64,000 nt of DNA from Kitasatospora acidiphila (GTDB lineage: Bacteria > Actinomycetota > Actinomycetes > Streptomycetales > Streptomycetaceae). Location of the stretch: positions 8,062,501-8,126,500 of the forward strand of contig NZ_VIGB01000003.1 of assembly GCF_006636205.1 (NCBI RefSeq). Direction: 5' to 3'. A model generated the notes under the pieces. That model saw only the letters and a list, made by a program, of their open reading frames with translations. It was not told where the DNA came from and did not search any database. The stretch's first letter is position 1. Each line of letters begins with the position of its first letter. The position numbers and the translations under genes were made by a program. Of this stretch, positions 32,473 through 44,400 are shown one piece after another.

Positions 32473-35400
32473 ATGTCCGACGAAGAGAAGCTCCGCACTT
32501 ACCTCAAGCGGGCCACGGCCGACCTGGGAGTGCTCAGCAAGCGCCTCTCCGACATGGAGGAGGCCGCGCGCGAGCCGATCGCGATCATCGGCATGGGCTG
32601 CCGCTACCCGGGCGGAGTGGAGTCCCCGGACGGCCTGTGGCGGCTTGTCTCGGACGGTGCCGACGCGATCACCGAATTCCCGCCGGACCGTGGATGGGAC
32701 GTCGTCTACGACCCTGACCCGGACCGGCCGGGCACGACCTACAGCCGATCGGGCGGCTTCCTCGCCGACGGCGCCGGCTTCGACGCCGGGTTCTTCGGTA
32801 TCTCGCCGCGCGAGGCACTGGCGATGGACCCGCAGCAGCGGGTGCTGCTGGAAACCGCCTGGGAGACCTTCGAGTACGCCGGCATCGACCCGACCACACT
32901 CGGCGGCAGCCGCACAGCCGTGTTCACCGGCCTGTGGTCCTCCGGCTACGGCAACCAGCCGCCGCCGGACCTCGAAGGTTTTCTCGCCACCGGAACAGCC
33001 ACCAGCGCCACGTCCGGGCGGGTGTCGTATCTGCTGGGGCTGGAGGGTCCGGCGGTGTCGGTGGACACGGCGTGTTCGTCGTCGCTGGTGGCGATCCATC
33101 TGGCGGCGCAGGCATTGCGGGCGGGGGAGTGTTCGCTGGCGTTGGCCGGTGGTGTGACGGTGATGGCGACGCCGGCGGGGTTTGTCGAGTTCTCGCGGCA
33201 GCGAGGCCTTGCGGCCGATGGCCGGGTGAAGGCGTTTGCCGAGGCGGCCGATGGTACGGCCTGGGGTGAGGGCGCCGGCTTGGTGCTGCTGGAACGCCTG
33301 TCCGACGCCCGCCGTAACGGCCACCGGGTGCTGGCGGTCGTCCGGGGCTCGGCGGTGAACCAGGACGGCGCGTCGAACGGGCTTGCGGCGCCGAATGGTC
33401 CGTCCCAAGAACGCGTCATCCGGCAGGCGTTGGCGAATGCCGGACTGTCGACGGCGGACGTGGACGCGGCGGAGGCCCACGGCACCGGGACCACCCTTGG
33501 CGACCCCATCGAGGCTCAGGCACTGCTGGCGACCTACGGTCAGGGGCGGGACGAGCCGTTGTGGCTGGGGTCGGTGAAGTCGAACATCGGGCACACGCAA
33601 GCCGCCGCCGGCGTGGCGGGTGTGATCAAGATGGTCATGGCGATGCGCCACGGTGAACTGCCGCGGACCCTCCACGTGGACGCGCCGACCTCCCACGTCG
33701 ACTGGTCGGCGGGCCATGTCTCACTGCTCACCGAGGCCCGGCCGTGGCCGGAGACGGGGCGTCCCCGCCGTGCCGGCGTGTCGGCGTTCGGCATCAGCGG
33801 CACCAACGCGCACGTGGTGATCGAGGCGGCCGCTGAAGAGTCGGTCGGGGTTTCGACGGGGTCCGCAGGCGGGGTGGTGCCGTGGGTGTTGTCGGGGAAG
33901 TCGGATGTGGCGTTGCGGGAGCAGGCGCGTCGGCTGGGGGCGTTCCTGGCCGGGCATCCGGGGGTTGGCGCGGTTGCGGTGGGCCGGGCGTTGGCGGGGC
34001 GGTCGCGTTTCGATCACCGTGCGGTGCTGAGCGGTGTGGAGGCGTTGGAGGCGCTGGCCGTGGGCGGTACGGCGCCGGGTCTGGTCACCGGGACCGTCCA
34101 TCCGCTGGGTCGGTCGGTGTTCGTGTTTCCGGGGCAGGGTGCGCAGTGGGTGGGGATGGGTGGGGAGTTGTACGGCTCGGAGTCGGTGTTCCGGGAGGCG
34201 ATCGATGCGTGTGACGCGGCGTTGGCGCCGTACACCGACTGGTCGTTGGTGGAGGTGCTGATCGGTGGTGGCTCGCTGGAGCGGGTGGATGTGGTGCAGC
34301 CCGCCCTGTTCGCGGTGATGGTGGCGCTGGCGGAGTTGTGGCGTGCCCATGGTGTGGTGCCTGATGCCGTCGTCGGGCATTCGCAGGGGGAGATCGCGGC
34401 GGCGTATGTGGCGGGGGCGTTGTCCCTGGACGACGCCACCAAGGTGGTGGCGTTACGGAGCAGGGCGCTGGCGGTGTTGGCCGACCAGGGCGGCATGGTT
34501 TCCATAGGGCTCGGGCATGAGCAGGCCGCCGAGTTCGTGGCTCGCTGGGACGGCCGGCTGACCGTGGCGGTGGTCAATTCGGCGGACAGCGTGGTGGTAT
34601 CGGGTGATCTGGACGCGCTGGACGAACTGCTGGCGGCCTGTGAGGCCGACGGCATCCGCGCCCGCCGCCTGCCCGTCGACTACGCCGCCCACTCCGTCCA
34701 GGTCGAGGCGATCCGCGAGCAGTTGCTGACCGACCTGGCCGGCATCACACCGCGCCCGGCGGCGATCCCGTTCTACTCCACGGTCACCGCGGAACCGGTC
34801 GACACCTCCGCCCTCGACGTCGACTACTGGTACCGCAACCTCCGCGAACCCGTGCTGTTCGACCAGACCACCCGTGCGCTGCTCGACCACGGCCACACCG
34901 TCTTCGTCGAGGTCAGCCCGCACCCGGTCCTGGTCTCCGCCGTCGAGGAGACCGGTCACCACCACGGCTCCGACCTCCTCGTCACCGGCACGCTCCGGCG
35001 CGACCAGGACGACTTCCTCACCTCGCTCGGCCGCCTGCACGTCCATGGTGTCCCGGTCGACTGGCGGTTCCCGGACGACACCGAGCCCGTCAGCCTGCCG
35101 ACGTACGCCTTCCAGCGCCAGCCGTACTGGCTGCGGCCCGTCCCGACGGAGTCGGGCGACCACCCTCTGCTCAGCACGTTCGTGGAACTGCCCGACGGCG
35201 CGGTGCTCAGCGGACGGATCTCGCTCGCCACCCACCCGTGGCTGGCCGACCACGCCGTGCTGGGCTCCGTCCTCCTGCCCGGCACCGCGTTCGCGGAGAT
35301 GGCAGCCTACGCGGCCGGCCGGCTCGGCCACGCGGTCGAGGAGCTGGTGCTCGAAACGCCGCTCGTCCTCGACGACACCCCGGTGCACCTCCAGGTCGTC

Positions 35401-38400
35401 GTGGGCCCCGAGGACGACGGCCGCAACCCGCTCACGGTGTACTCGCGTGACGGCGACGAGTGGGTGCGGCACGCCACCGGGACCCTGGGCGAGGAGCCGG
35501 TGCTGAGCGCCTGGGACTGGCCGTCGGCCGGTGAGCCCCTCGACGTCGACGGGCTCTACGACTCGCTGTCCGTGCTCGGCTATGAGTACGGGCCGGCGTT
35601 CCAGGGCGTCACGGCGGCCTGGCGGGTCGGCGACACCGTCTACGCCGAGGTGGAGCTTCCCGCCGAGGAACCGTTTGCCCTGCACCCCGCGCTGCTCGAC
35701 GCCGCACTGCACCCCATGGCGTTCCTCACCGACCGCACCAGCCTGCCGTTCGCGTTCACCGGAGTGGCGATACGGCCCGCGGGCCGCCGGACGCTGCGCG
35801 TACGCCTGTCCGCCACCGGGCCGGACACGTACACCGTGGCCGTGGCCGATCCGGACGGCACCCCGGTCGCGGTCGTCACGTCGCTGACCGTCAGGGACGC
35901 CACCGCCGTCCCGGACAGCCTGTACGCACTCGACTGGGTCCCCTTCGAAGCGGCATCGACGGGCGGCGACCCCGCGGACCTGGTCGTCTACGAGGTGCCC
36001 GGGCCGGAGCCCGAGGCGGACACCGTCGAGGCGGCGTACGAGAGCGCGCAGAGCGTACTCGCCGTGATCCGGGACCACTTGGCGGGCGAGCGGACGCGGC
36101 TGGCGGTCGTCACCCGCAACGCCGTCGCCGCCGCGCCCGGTGACGTGGTCGGCCTCCACCACTCGATGGTCTGGGGCCTGGTCCGCGGCGCGCGGGCCGA
36201 GCACCCCGACCGGTTCGTCCTGGTCGACGCCGACCCGACCTGGGACCCCGCGCTGATCGCCGGCATTGACGAGCCGGAACTGGCGGTACGCCAAGGGGCG
36301 CTGCGCGTCCCCCGCCTGGTCCGCGTCGGCGCGAGCCTCACCCCGCCAGACGGGACCTGGCGGCTGGAGGACACGGGCACCGGCAGCATCGACGACCTGG
36401 CGCTGGTGCCCCGTCCGGAGCTCATGGAGCCGCTGGGGCCCGGGCAGGTCCGGATCGCCATGCGGGCGGCCGGACTCAACTTCCGGGACGTGCTGATCGC
36501 CCTCGGCGTCTACCCCGGCGAGGCCCTGATGGGCGGCGAAGGCGCGGGCGTCGTCCTCGAAACCGGCCCGGACACCCGGTTCCGGCCCGGCGACCGCGTC
36601 ATGGGCCTGGTCCCCGGCGCCTTCGGCCCGGTCACCGTCGCCGACCAGCGGCTGCTGGTCCGGATGCCCGACGACTGGCCGTTCGCCAGGGCCGCGTCAG
36701 TGCCCGTGGCGTTCCTGACCGCCTGGTACGGCCTGCGCGACCTGGGCGGGCTGAAGGCCGGTGACCGGGTCCTGATCCACGCCGGCACCGGCGGCGTCGG
36801 CATGGCGGCGATCCAACTGGCCCGGCGGCTCGGGGCGGAGGTGTTCGCCACCGCCGGCTCGGCCAAATGGCACATCCTGCGCGCCCTGGGACTGGACGAG
36901 GACCACACCGCCTCGTCGCGCACCCTGGAGTTCGAGCAGAAGTTCCCGCCCATGGACGTGGTTCTGGACTCGCTGTCCGGCGAGTTCGTCGATGCCTCCC
37001 TGCGGCTGCTCGGGCCCGGCGGCCGGTTCGTGGAGATGGGCAAGACCGACATCCGCGACGCAGCCGACCATCCCGACATCGTCTACCGGGCGTTCGACAT
37101 CGCCGACGCGGGGCCGGAACGGCTCGGCGAGATCCTGGACGCCGTCGTACGGGCCTTCACGGACGGCGGGTTCGCACCGCTGCCGTTGGACGTACGCGAG
37201 GTCCGGGACGCGGTCGACGTGTTCCGGTTCATGAGCCAGGCCGCTCACATCGGGAAGATCGTCCTCACTGTTCCTGCGGATCTCGATGCGGTCGGTACGG
37301 TGCTGATCACCGGTGGTACGGGGACGCTGGGGGGCCATGTGGCCCGGCATCTGGTGACCGAGCGGGGTGTGCGGCATTTGTTGCTGGTCAGCCGCAGTGG
37401 TGGCGGGGCGGCGCTGCGCGAGGAGCTGGCCGGGCTGGGCGCGGAGGTGACCGTGGTCGCCTGCGACGTGGCCGACCGGGACGCGCTGGCGGCCGTACTG
37501 GACTCGATCCCGGCCGCACACCCGCTGACCGCGGTCGTCCACGCCGCCGGCGTGCTCGACGACGCCGTGGTCGAGTCCCTGACCCCCGAATGCCTCCGAC
37601 AGGTCGCCGACCCCAAGGCACGGGCGGCGTGGAACCTGCACGAACTCACCCGGGGACGGGACATGACGGCGTTCGTCCTCTTCTCCTCGGCGGCCGGGAC
37701 GCTCGGCAGCCCCGGGCAGGCCAACTACGCCGCGGCCAACACCTTCCTCGACGCCCTCGCCGTGCACCGGCGCGCCCTCGGACTGCCGGCGACCTCGCTG
37801 GCCTGGGGCTACTGGGCCGAGCCGAGCGGCATGACCGGGCACCTGACCGGTGCCGACCAGAACCGGCTGATGCGAGCCGGGGTCGTGCCGCTGGCCACCG
37901 ACCACGCCCTGTCGCTGTTCGACGCGGCCCTGGCCGCGGACCGGGCCGCGCTGGTGCCGGTGCGCCTCGACCTGTCCGTGATGGCGGGCGCCCCGGCGGC
38001 CCCGGCGGCCCTCAAGGGCCTCGTCTCCCGCAAGGCGGCCCGGCGCCCGGCACGGCACGGTGCGATCGCCGACCGCCTGCGGTCACTGCCGGAGGCCGAA
38101 CGGCTGCGAGCCGCACTCGACCTGGTCACCGCCAACACCGCCGCCGTGCTCGGTCACCGCGAACCGGGGGCCGCATGGGACCGGCAGCCGTTCAAGGAGC
38201 TCGGCTTCGATTCCCTGACCTCCGTCGAACTGCGCAACCGGCTCAACATCGCCACCGGCCTGCGCCTGCCCGCCACCGTCACCTTCGACCACCCCACCCC
38301 GCGGCAACTCGCCGAGCACCTGCTGAGCGGGATCCTCGGTGGGGGTGTGGTGTCGGTGGTGCCGGTGGGTGGGGTGGGTGGTGGGGCTGATCCGGTGGTG

Positions 38401-41400
38401 ATTGTGGGCATGGGGTGCCGGTTGCCGGGTGGGGTGGGGTCGCCGGAGGAGCTGTGGGGTTTGGTGTCGGGTGGGGTGGATGCGATCGGGGAGTTTCCGG
38501 GTGATCGCGGGTGGGACGTTGAGGGGTTGTTCCATCCGGATGCGGATCATCCCGGGACGTCGTATACGCGGTCGGGTGGTTTTCTCGCGGATGCGGCGGG
38601 GTTCGATGCCGATTTCTTCGGGATTTCGCCGCGTGAGGCGTTGGCGATGGATCCGCAGCAGCGGGTGTTGCTGGAGACCGCGTGGGAGACGGTCGAGGAT
38701 GCGGGGATCGATCCGACGTCGTTGCGGGGCAGCCAGACGGGCGTGTTCACCGGCATCTGGTCCTCCGGCTACGGCGACCAGGCACCCGCCGGCGCCGAGG
38801 GCTATCTCGGTACGGGCGCCGCGACCAGCGTGACCTCCGGCCGGATCGCCTACCTGCTGGGGCTGGAGGGCGCGGCGGTCTCGCTGGACACCGCCTGCTC
38901 GTCCTCGCTGGTGGCGATCCACCTGGCAGCGCAGGCGCTCCGCTCGGGGGAGTGTTCGCTGGCCCTGGCCGGCGGGGTCACCGTGATGGCGACCCCGCTG
39001 GGGTTCACGGAGTTCTCGCGCCAGCGCGGCCTGGCTCCCGACGGCAGGGTGAAGGCGTTTGCCGAGGCGGCTGACGGTACGGCGTGGGGTGAGGGTGCGG
39101 GGTTGGTGCTGCTGGAGCGGTTGTCGGATGCGCGGCGCAATGGGCACCGGGTGCTGGCGGTGGTGCGGGGTTCGGCGGTGAACCAGGACGGCACCTCCAA
39201 CGGCCTCGGGGCGCCGAACGGTCCGTCGCAGGAGCGGGTGATCCGTCAGGCGCTGGCGAATGCGGGACTGTCGACGGCGGACGTGGATGCGGTGGAGGCG
39301 CACGGTACGGGGACGACGCTCGGCGATCCCATCGAGGCGCAGGCGCTGCTGGCGACGTACGGCCGGGACCGGGTGGAGCCGTTGTGGCTGGGGTCGGTGA
39401 AGTCGAACATCGGGCACACGCAAGCCGCCGCCGGCGTGGCGGGTGTGATCAAGATGGTCATGGCGATGCGGCACGGTGAACTGCCGCGGACCCTCCACGT
39501 GGACGCGCCGACCTCCCACGTCGACTGGTCGGCGGGCCATGTCTCACTGCTCACCGAGGCCCGGCCGTGGCCGGAGACGGGGCGTCCCCGCCGTGCCGGC
39601 GTGTCGGCGTTCGGCATCAGCGGCACCAACGCGCATGTGGTGATCGAGGCGGCTGCTGAGGAGCCGGTCGGGGTTTCGGCGGGGTCCGTGGGTGGGGTGG
39701 TGCCGTGGGTGTTGTCGGCCAGGTCCGAGGTGGCGTTGCGGGAGCAGGCGCGCCGGCTGGGCGCCTTCACCGCCGTACATCCCGAGGTGAGCCCGGCGGC
39801 GGTCGGGGGCGCTCTGGCTGCCCGCACCGTGTTCGAGCACCGGGCCGTGGTGGTGGGCACCGCCGGGGCCCTGGACGCGCTGGCCGTGGGCGGTACGGCG
39901 CCGGGTCTGGTCACCGGGACCGCCCGCCCGCTGGGTCGGTCGGTGTTCGTGTTTCCGGGGCAGGGTGCGCAGTGGGTGGGTATGGGCGGGGAGTTGTACG
40001 GCTCGGAGTCGGTGTTCCGGGAGGCGATCGATGCGTGTGACGCGGCGTTGGCGCCGTACACCGACTGGTCGTTGGTGGAGGTGCTGATCGGTGGTGGCTC
40101 GCTGGAGCGGGTGGATGTGGTGCAGCCCGCCCTGTTCGCGGTGATGGTGGCGCTTGCCGAGCTGTGGCGTGCCCATGGTGTGGTGCCTGATGCCGTGGTC
40201 GGGCATTCGCAGGGGGAGATCGCGGCGGCGTACGTGGCGGGGGCGTTGTCGTTGGACGACGCCGCCAAGGTGGTCGCCCTGCGCAGCAAGGCTCTGGTCG
40301 CTCTGGCGGACCGGGGCGGGATGGTGTCGGTCGGCCTCGGGCATGAGCAGGCCGCCGAGTTCGTGGCCCGCTGGGACGGCCGGCTGACGGTGGCGGTGGT
40401 CAATGCCGCCGGTTCGGTCGTCGTGTCGGGCGACCTGGACGCGCTGGACGAACTGCTGACGGCCTGTGAGGCCGACGGCATCCGCGCCCGCCGCCTGCCC
40501 GTCAACTACGCCGCTCACTCCGTCCAGGTCGAGGCGATCCGGGAGCAACTGCTCACCGACCTCGCCGGCATCACGCCGCACCCGGCGGTGATCCCGTTCT
40601 ACTCGACGGTGACCGGCGAGGAGATCGACACCTCCGCCCTCGACGCCGGCTACTGGTACCGAAACCTCCGCGAACCCGTGCTGTTCGACCAGACCACCCG
40701 TGCGCTGCTCGCCTCGGGTAGCGACCCCGTCTTCGTCGAGATCAGCCCGCACCCGGTGCTCACGCCTGCGCTGGAGGAGCACGAGGCGGGTGTGGTGACC
40801 GGGACACTGCGCCGCGACCACGGCACCCCGGCCGAGTTCCTGGCCGCCGCGGCGCGGCTGTTCGTCGCGGGTGTGCCGGTGCGGTGGCCGTTCCCTGAAG
40901 GGGAGCCGGTGGCGCTGCCCACCTACCCCTTCCAGCGGACGCGGTTCTGGCTCGCCGGCGGCGCCGGAGACGTTTCCGCGGCCGGGCTCGACTCGGTGGA
41001 CCACCCGCTGCTCGGCGCCGCTGTCGAGGTGGGCGAGCAGCGGGTCCTGACGGGTCGGCTCTCCCTGGCCACCCACCCCTGGCTCGCGGACCACTCCGTA
41101 CTGGGGACGGTGCTGCTGCCCGCGACGGCGTTCGTGGAACTGGTGGTGCACGCGGCAGGGGCGGCAGTGGAGGAACTGGTCCTGGAGGCGCCGCTGATGT
41201 TGCCGCGGACGGCGCGGTGGACGTGCAGGTCGTCGTGGGCGAGCCGGACGAGACCGGCCGCCGCAGGGTCGACGTCCGGTCCCGTACGGACGGTTGGGTG
41301 CGGCACGCCACCGGCACGGTGAGCGGGGAACCCGTGGTCGGGCAGGAGCTGACGCAATGGCCGCCGGCCGGCGCGGAACCGGTCACCGGGCTCTACGACA

Positions 41401-44400
41401 CGCTCGCCGCGGCGGGCTACGAGTACGGGCCGTCCTTCCAGGCCGTGCAGGCGGTGTGGCGCCGCGGCAACGAGGTGTTCGCCGAGGTCACGGTGCCGGA
41501 CGCGGCCCGGTTCTCCGTCCATCCGGCCCTGCTGGACGCCGCGCTGCAACCGCTGGCGCTGCTGGCCGGCACGGAAGGCGAGGTGCGGCTGCCGTTCTCG
41601 TTGGGTGGGATCGCGGTCCACCGCACCGGCGTGACCTCCGCGCGGGTGCGGCTGACGGTGGTGCGCCCCGGCACGTACGCCGTCCAGCTGGCGGACCGGT
41701 CCGGCGAGCCCGTGGCGACCATCGAGGCGCTGACCACCCGTCCGATGGCTGAACGCGGCCCGCTGTACGCCCTCGACTGGACTCCGCTGACCCCCGGTGA
41801 GGGCCCGCTCGGCGACGCCGTCGTCTCGCCCGGCTCGGTCGCCGAGGCGCTGACGGCCGTTCAGGACTTCCTGGCCGGGCCCGGCGAACGGCTCGTGGTG
41901 CGCACGCGGGGCGCGGTCGCCGTCGTTCCCGGCGACGGGGTGAGCGACCCGGAAGCCTCGGCCGTCTGGGGCCTGGTCCGGTCCGCGCAGTCCGAGCACC
42001 CCGGCCGGTTCGTGCTGGTGGACGCCGACGAGCTGCCCGACGGTCTGTCGGTCGGCGACGAGGACCAGCTGGCGGTGCGTCAGGGGGCCGTCTACGTACC
42101 CCGGCTGGTGCGCTCCGCACCGGAGGCGGCCCTCGACGGACGGCTGACGCAGGCGGGCACGGGCAGCCTGGACGACCTCGCCTTCCTGCCGTACGAGCAG
42201 GCCCTGCCCGGGCCCCGGGAGGTGCGCGTCGCCGTGCGGGCGGCGGGCCTGAACTTCCGGGACGTGCTGATCGCCCTCGGCGTCTACCCGGACCCGGCGC
42301 TGCTCGGCAGCGAGGGCGCGGGCGTCGTCACCGAGGTCGGCGCCGAGGTCACCGGGCTGCGGCCGGGTGACCGGGTCGCCGGGTTGCTGCCCGGCGCGTT
42401 CGGCCGGGAGGCCGTCGCCGACCACCGGGTGTTGGTGCGCATCCCCGACGAGTGGCCGTTCGCCCAGGCCGCCACCGTGCCGATCGCGTTCCTGACCGCG
42501 TGGTACGGCCTGCGCGACCTGGGCGGGCTGCAGGCCGGTGACCGGGTGCTGATCCACGCCGGTACCGGCGGCGTCGGTATGGCGGCGATCCAACTGGCCC
42601 GGCGGCTCGGGGCGGAGGTGTTCGCCACGGCAAGCCCGGGCAAGTGGGACGCGCTGCGTGACCTGGGGCTGGACGAGGACCACATCGCCTCGTCCCGGAC
42701 CCTGGAGTTCGAGCAGAAGTTCCCGCCTGTGGACGTGGTGCTGAACTCGCTGTCCGGTGAGTTCCTGGACGCCTCCCTGCGGCTGCTCGGGCCCGGCGGG
42801 CGGTTCGTGGAGATGGGCAAGGCCGACATCCGGCCCGGCGTGCTGGCCTTCGACCTGGCCGACGCGGGACCGGAGCGGCTGGGGGAGATCCTGGCCGAGG
42901 CCGTCCGGCTGCTCAGCGCAGGCGAGTTGAGCCTGCCACCGCTCACCACCTGGGACGTCCGCCGTGCGCGGGACGCCTTCCGGTTCATGAGCCGGGCCGC
43001 GCACGTCGGGAAGATCGTTCTCACTGTTCCGGTGGATTTCGATGCGGCCGGTACGGTGCTGGTCACCGGTGGTACGGGGACGCTGGGGGGTCATGTGGCC
43101 CGGCATCTGGTGGTCGAGCGGGGTGTGCGGCACCTGTTGCTGGTGAGCCGTAGCGGTGGCGGTGCGGCGTTGTGCGAGGAACTGGCGGGGCTGGGCGCGC
43201 AGGTGACCGTGGCCGCGTGCGACGTGGCGGATCGGGACGCACTGGCGGCGGTGCTGGACGCGATCCCGGCGGCGCATCCGCTGACGGCGGTCGTGCACGC
43301 GGCCGGGGTTCTCGACGACGCGGTGGTCGAGTCCCTGACTCCCGAGCGTCTGGCCGTGGTCTGGGAGCCCAAGGCACGGGCCGCCTGGCACCTGCACGAA
43401 CTCACCCGGGAACGGGATCTGACCGCCTTCGTCCTCTTCTCCTCGACGTCAGGGGTGTTCGGTGCCCCCGGACAGGCCAACTACGCCGCCGCGAACGCCT
43501 ACCTCGACGGCCTGGCCGCCTACCGGCGTGCCCTGGGCCTGCCTGGCGTGTCGCTGGCCTGGGGCTACTGGGCCGAGGCCAGCGGGCTGACCGGGCAGAT
43601 GTCCGAGGCCGACGCTGAACGCCTGGCCCGCGCGGGGCTGCTGCCGATGGCCACCGACTACGGACTCGGGCTGTTCGACGGGGGCTTGGACACCGCGGAA
43701 CCGGCGGTGGTCGCGGCCCGACTCAAGGTGTCCGCACTGGGCGACCGGCCGGTGCTGCGCGCGCTGGCACGCGCCCGCAAACCGGTGCGGACCACCGCAC
43801 TGGCGGGCGAGCTGGCATCGCTCCCCGAGACCCGGCAACGCGAGATCCTGCTCGAACTGGTCCGCACCCACGCCTCGGCCGTGCTGGGCCGCAGCGACGA
43901 GATCGGTGGCGACCTGGCCTTCAAGGACCTCGGCTTCGACTCGCTGACCGGAGTGGAGCTGCGCAACCGGCTGTCCACGGCGGTCGGGACCCGGCTGCCG
44001 GCGACGATGGTCTTCGACCACCCGACCCCGGTCCGGCTGGCCGAGTACCTGCGTGAGGTGGTCCTCGGGATGGAGCGCCGGACGGTCGCGCCCGTGCCGG
44101 TCGGTGTCGCGGTGTCGGGTGATCCGGTCGTGGTGGTGGGGTTGGGGGCCCGGTATCCGGGTGGCGTGGGGTCGGCGCAGGAGTTGTGGGGCTTGGTGTC
44201 GGGTGGGGTGGATGCGGTCGGGGAGTTCCCGCCGGACCGTGGATGGGACGTGGGCCGACTCTATGATCCGGCCGGTGCCCCGGGACGTCGTACACGCGGT
44301 TGGGCAGTTTTCTGGGGGATGCGGGTGGCTTCGACGCGGCGTTCTTCGGGATTTCGCCGCGTGAGGCGTTGGCGATGGATCCGCAGCAGCGGGTGCTGCT

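Noticed and set aside
44115..44330. Gene boundary between modules 6 and 7
   Set aside because: The KS7 N-terminus continues from module 6 in one frame and resumes in another mid-domain. There is no stop-start pair or docking helices.
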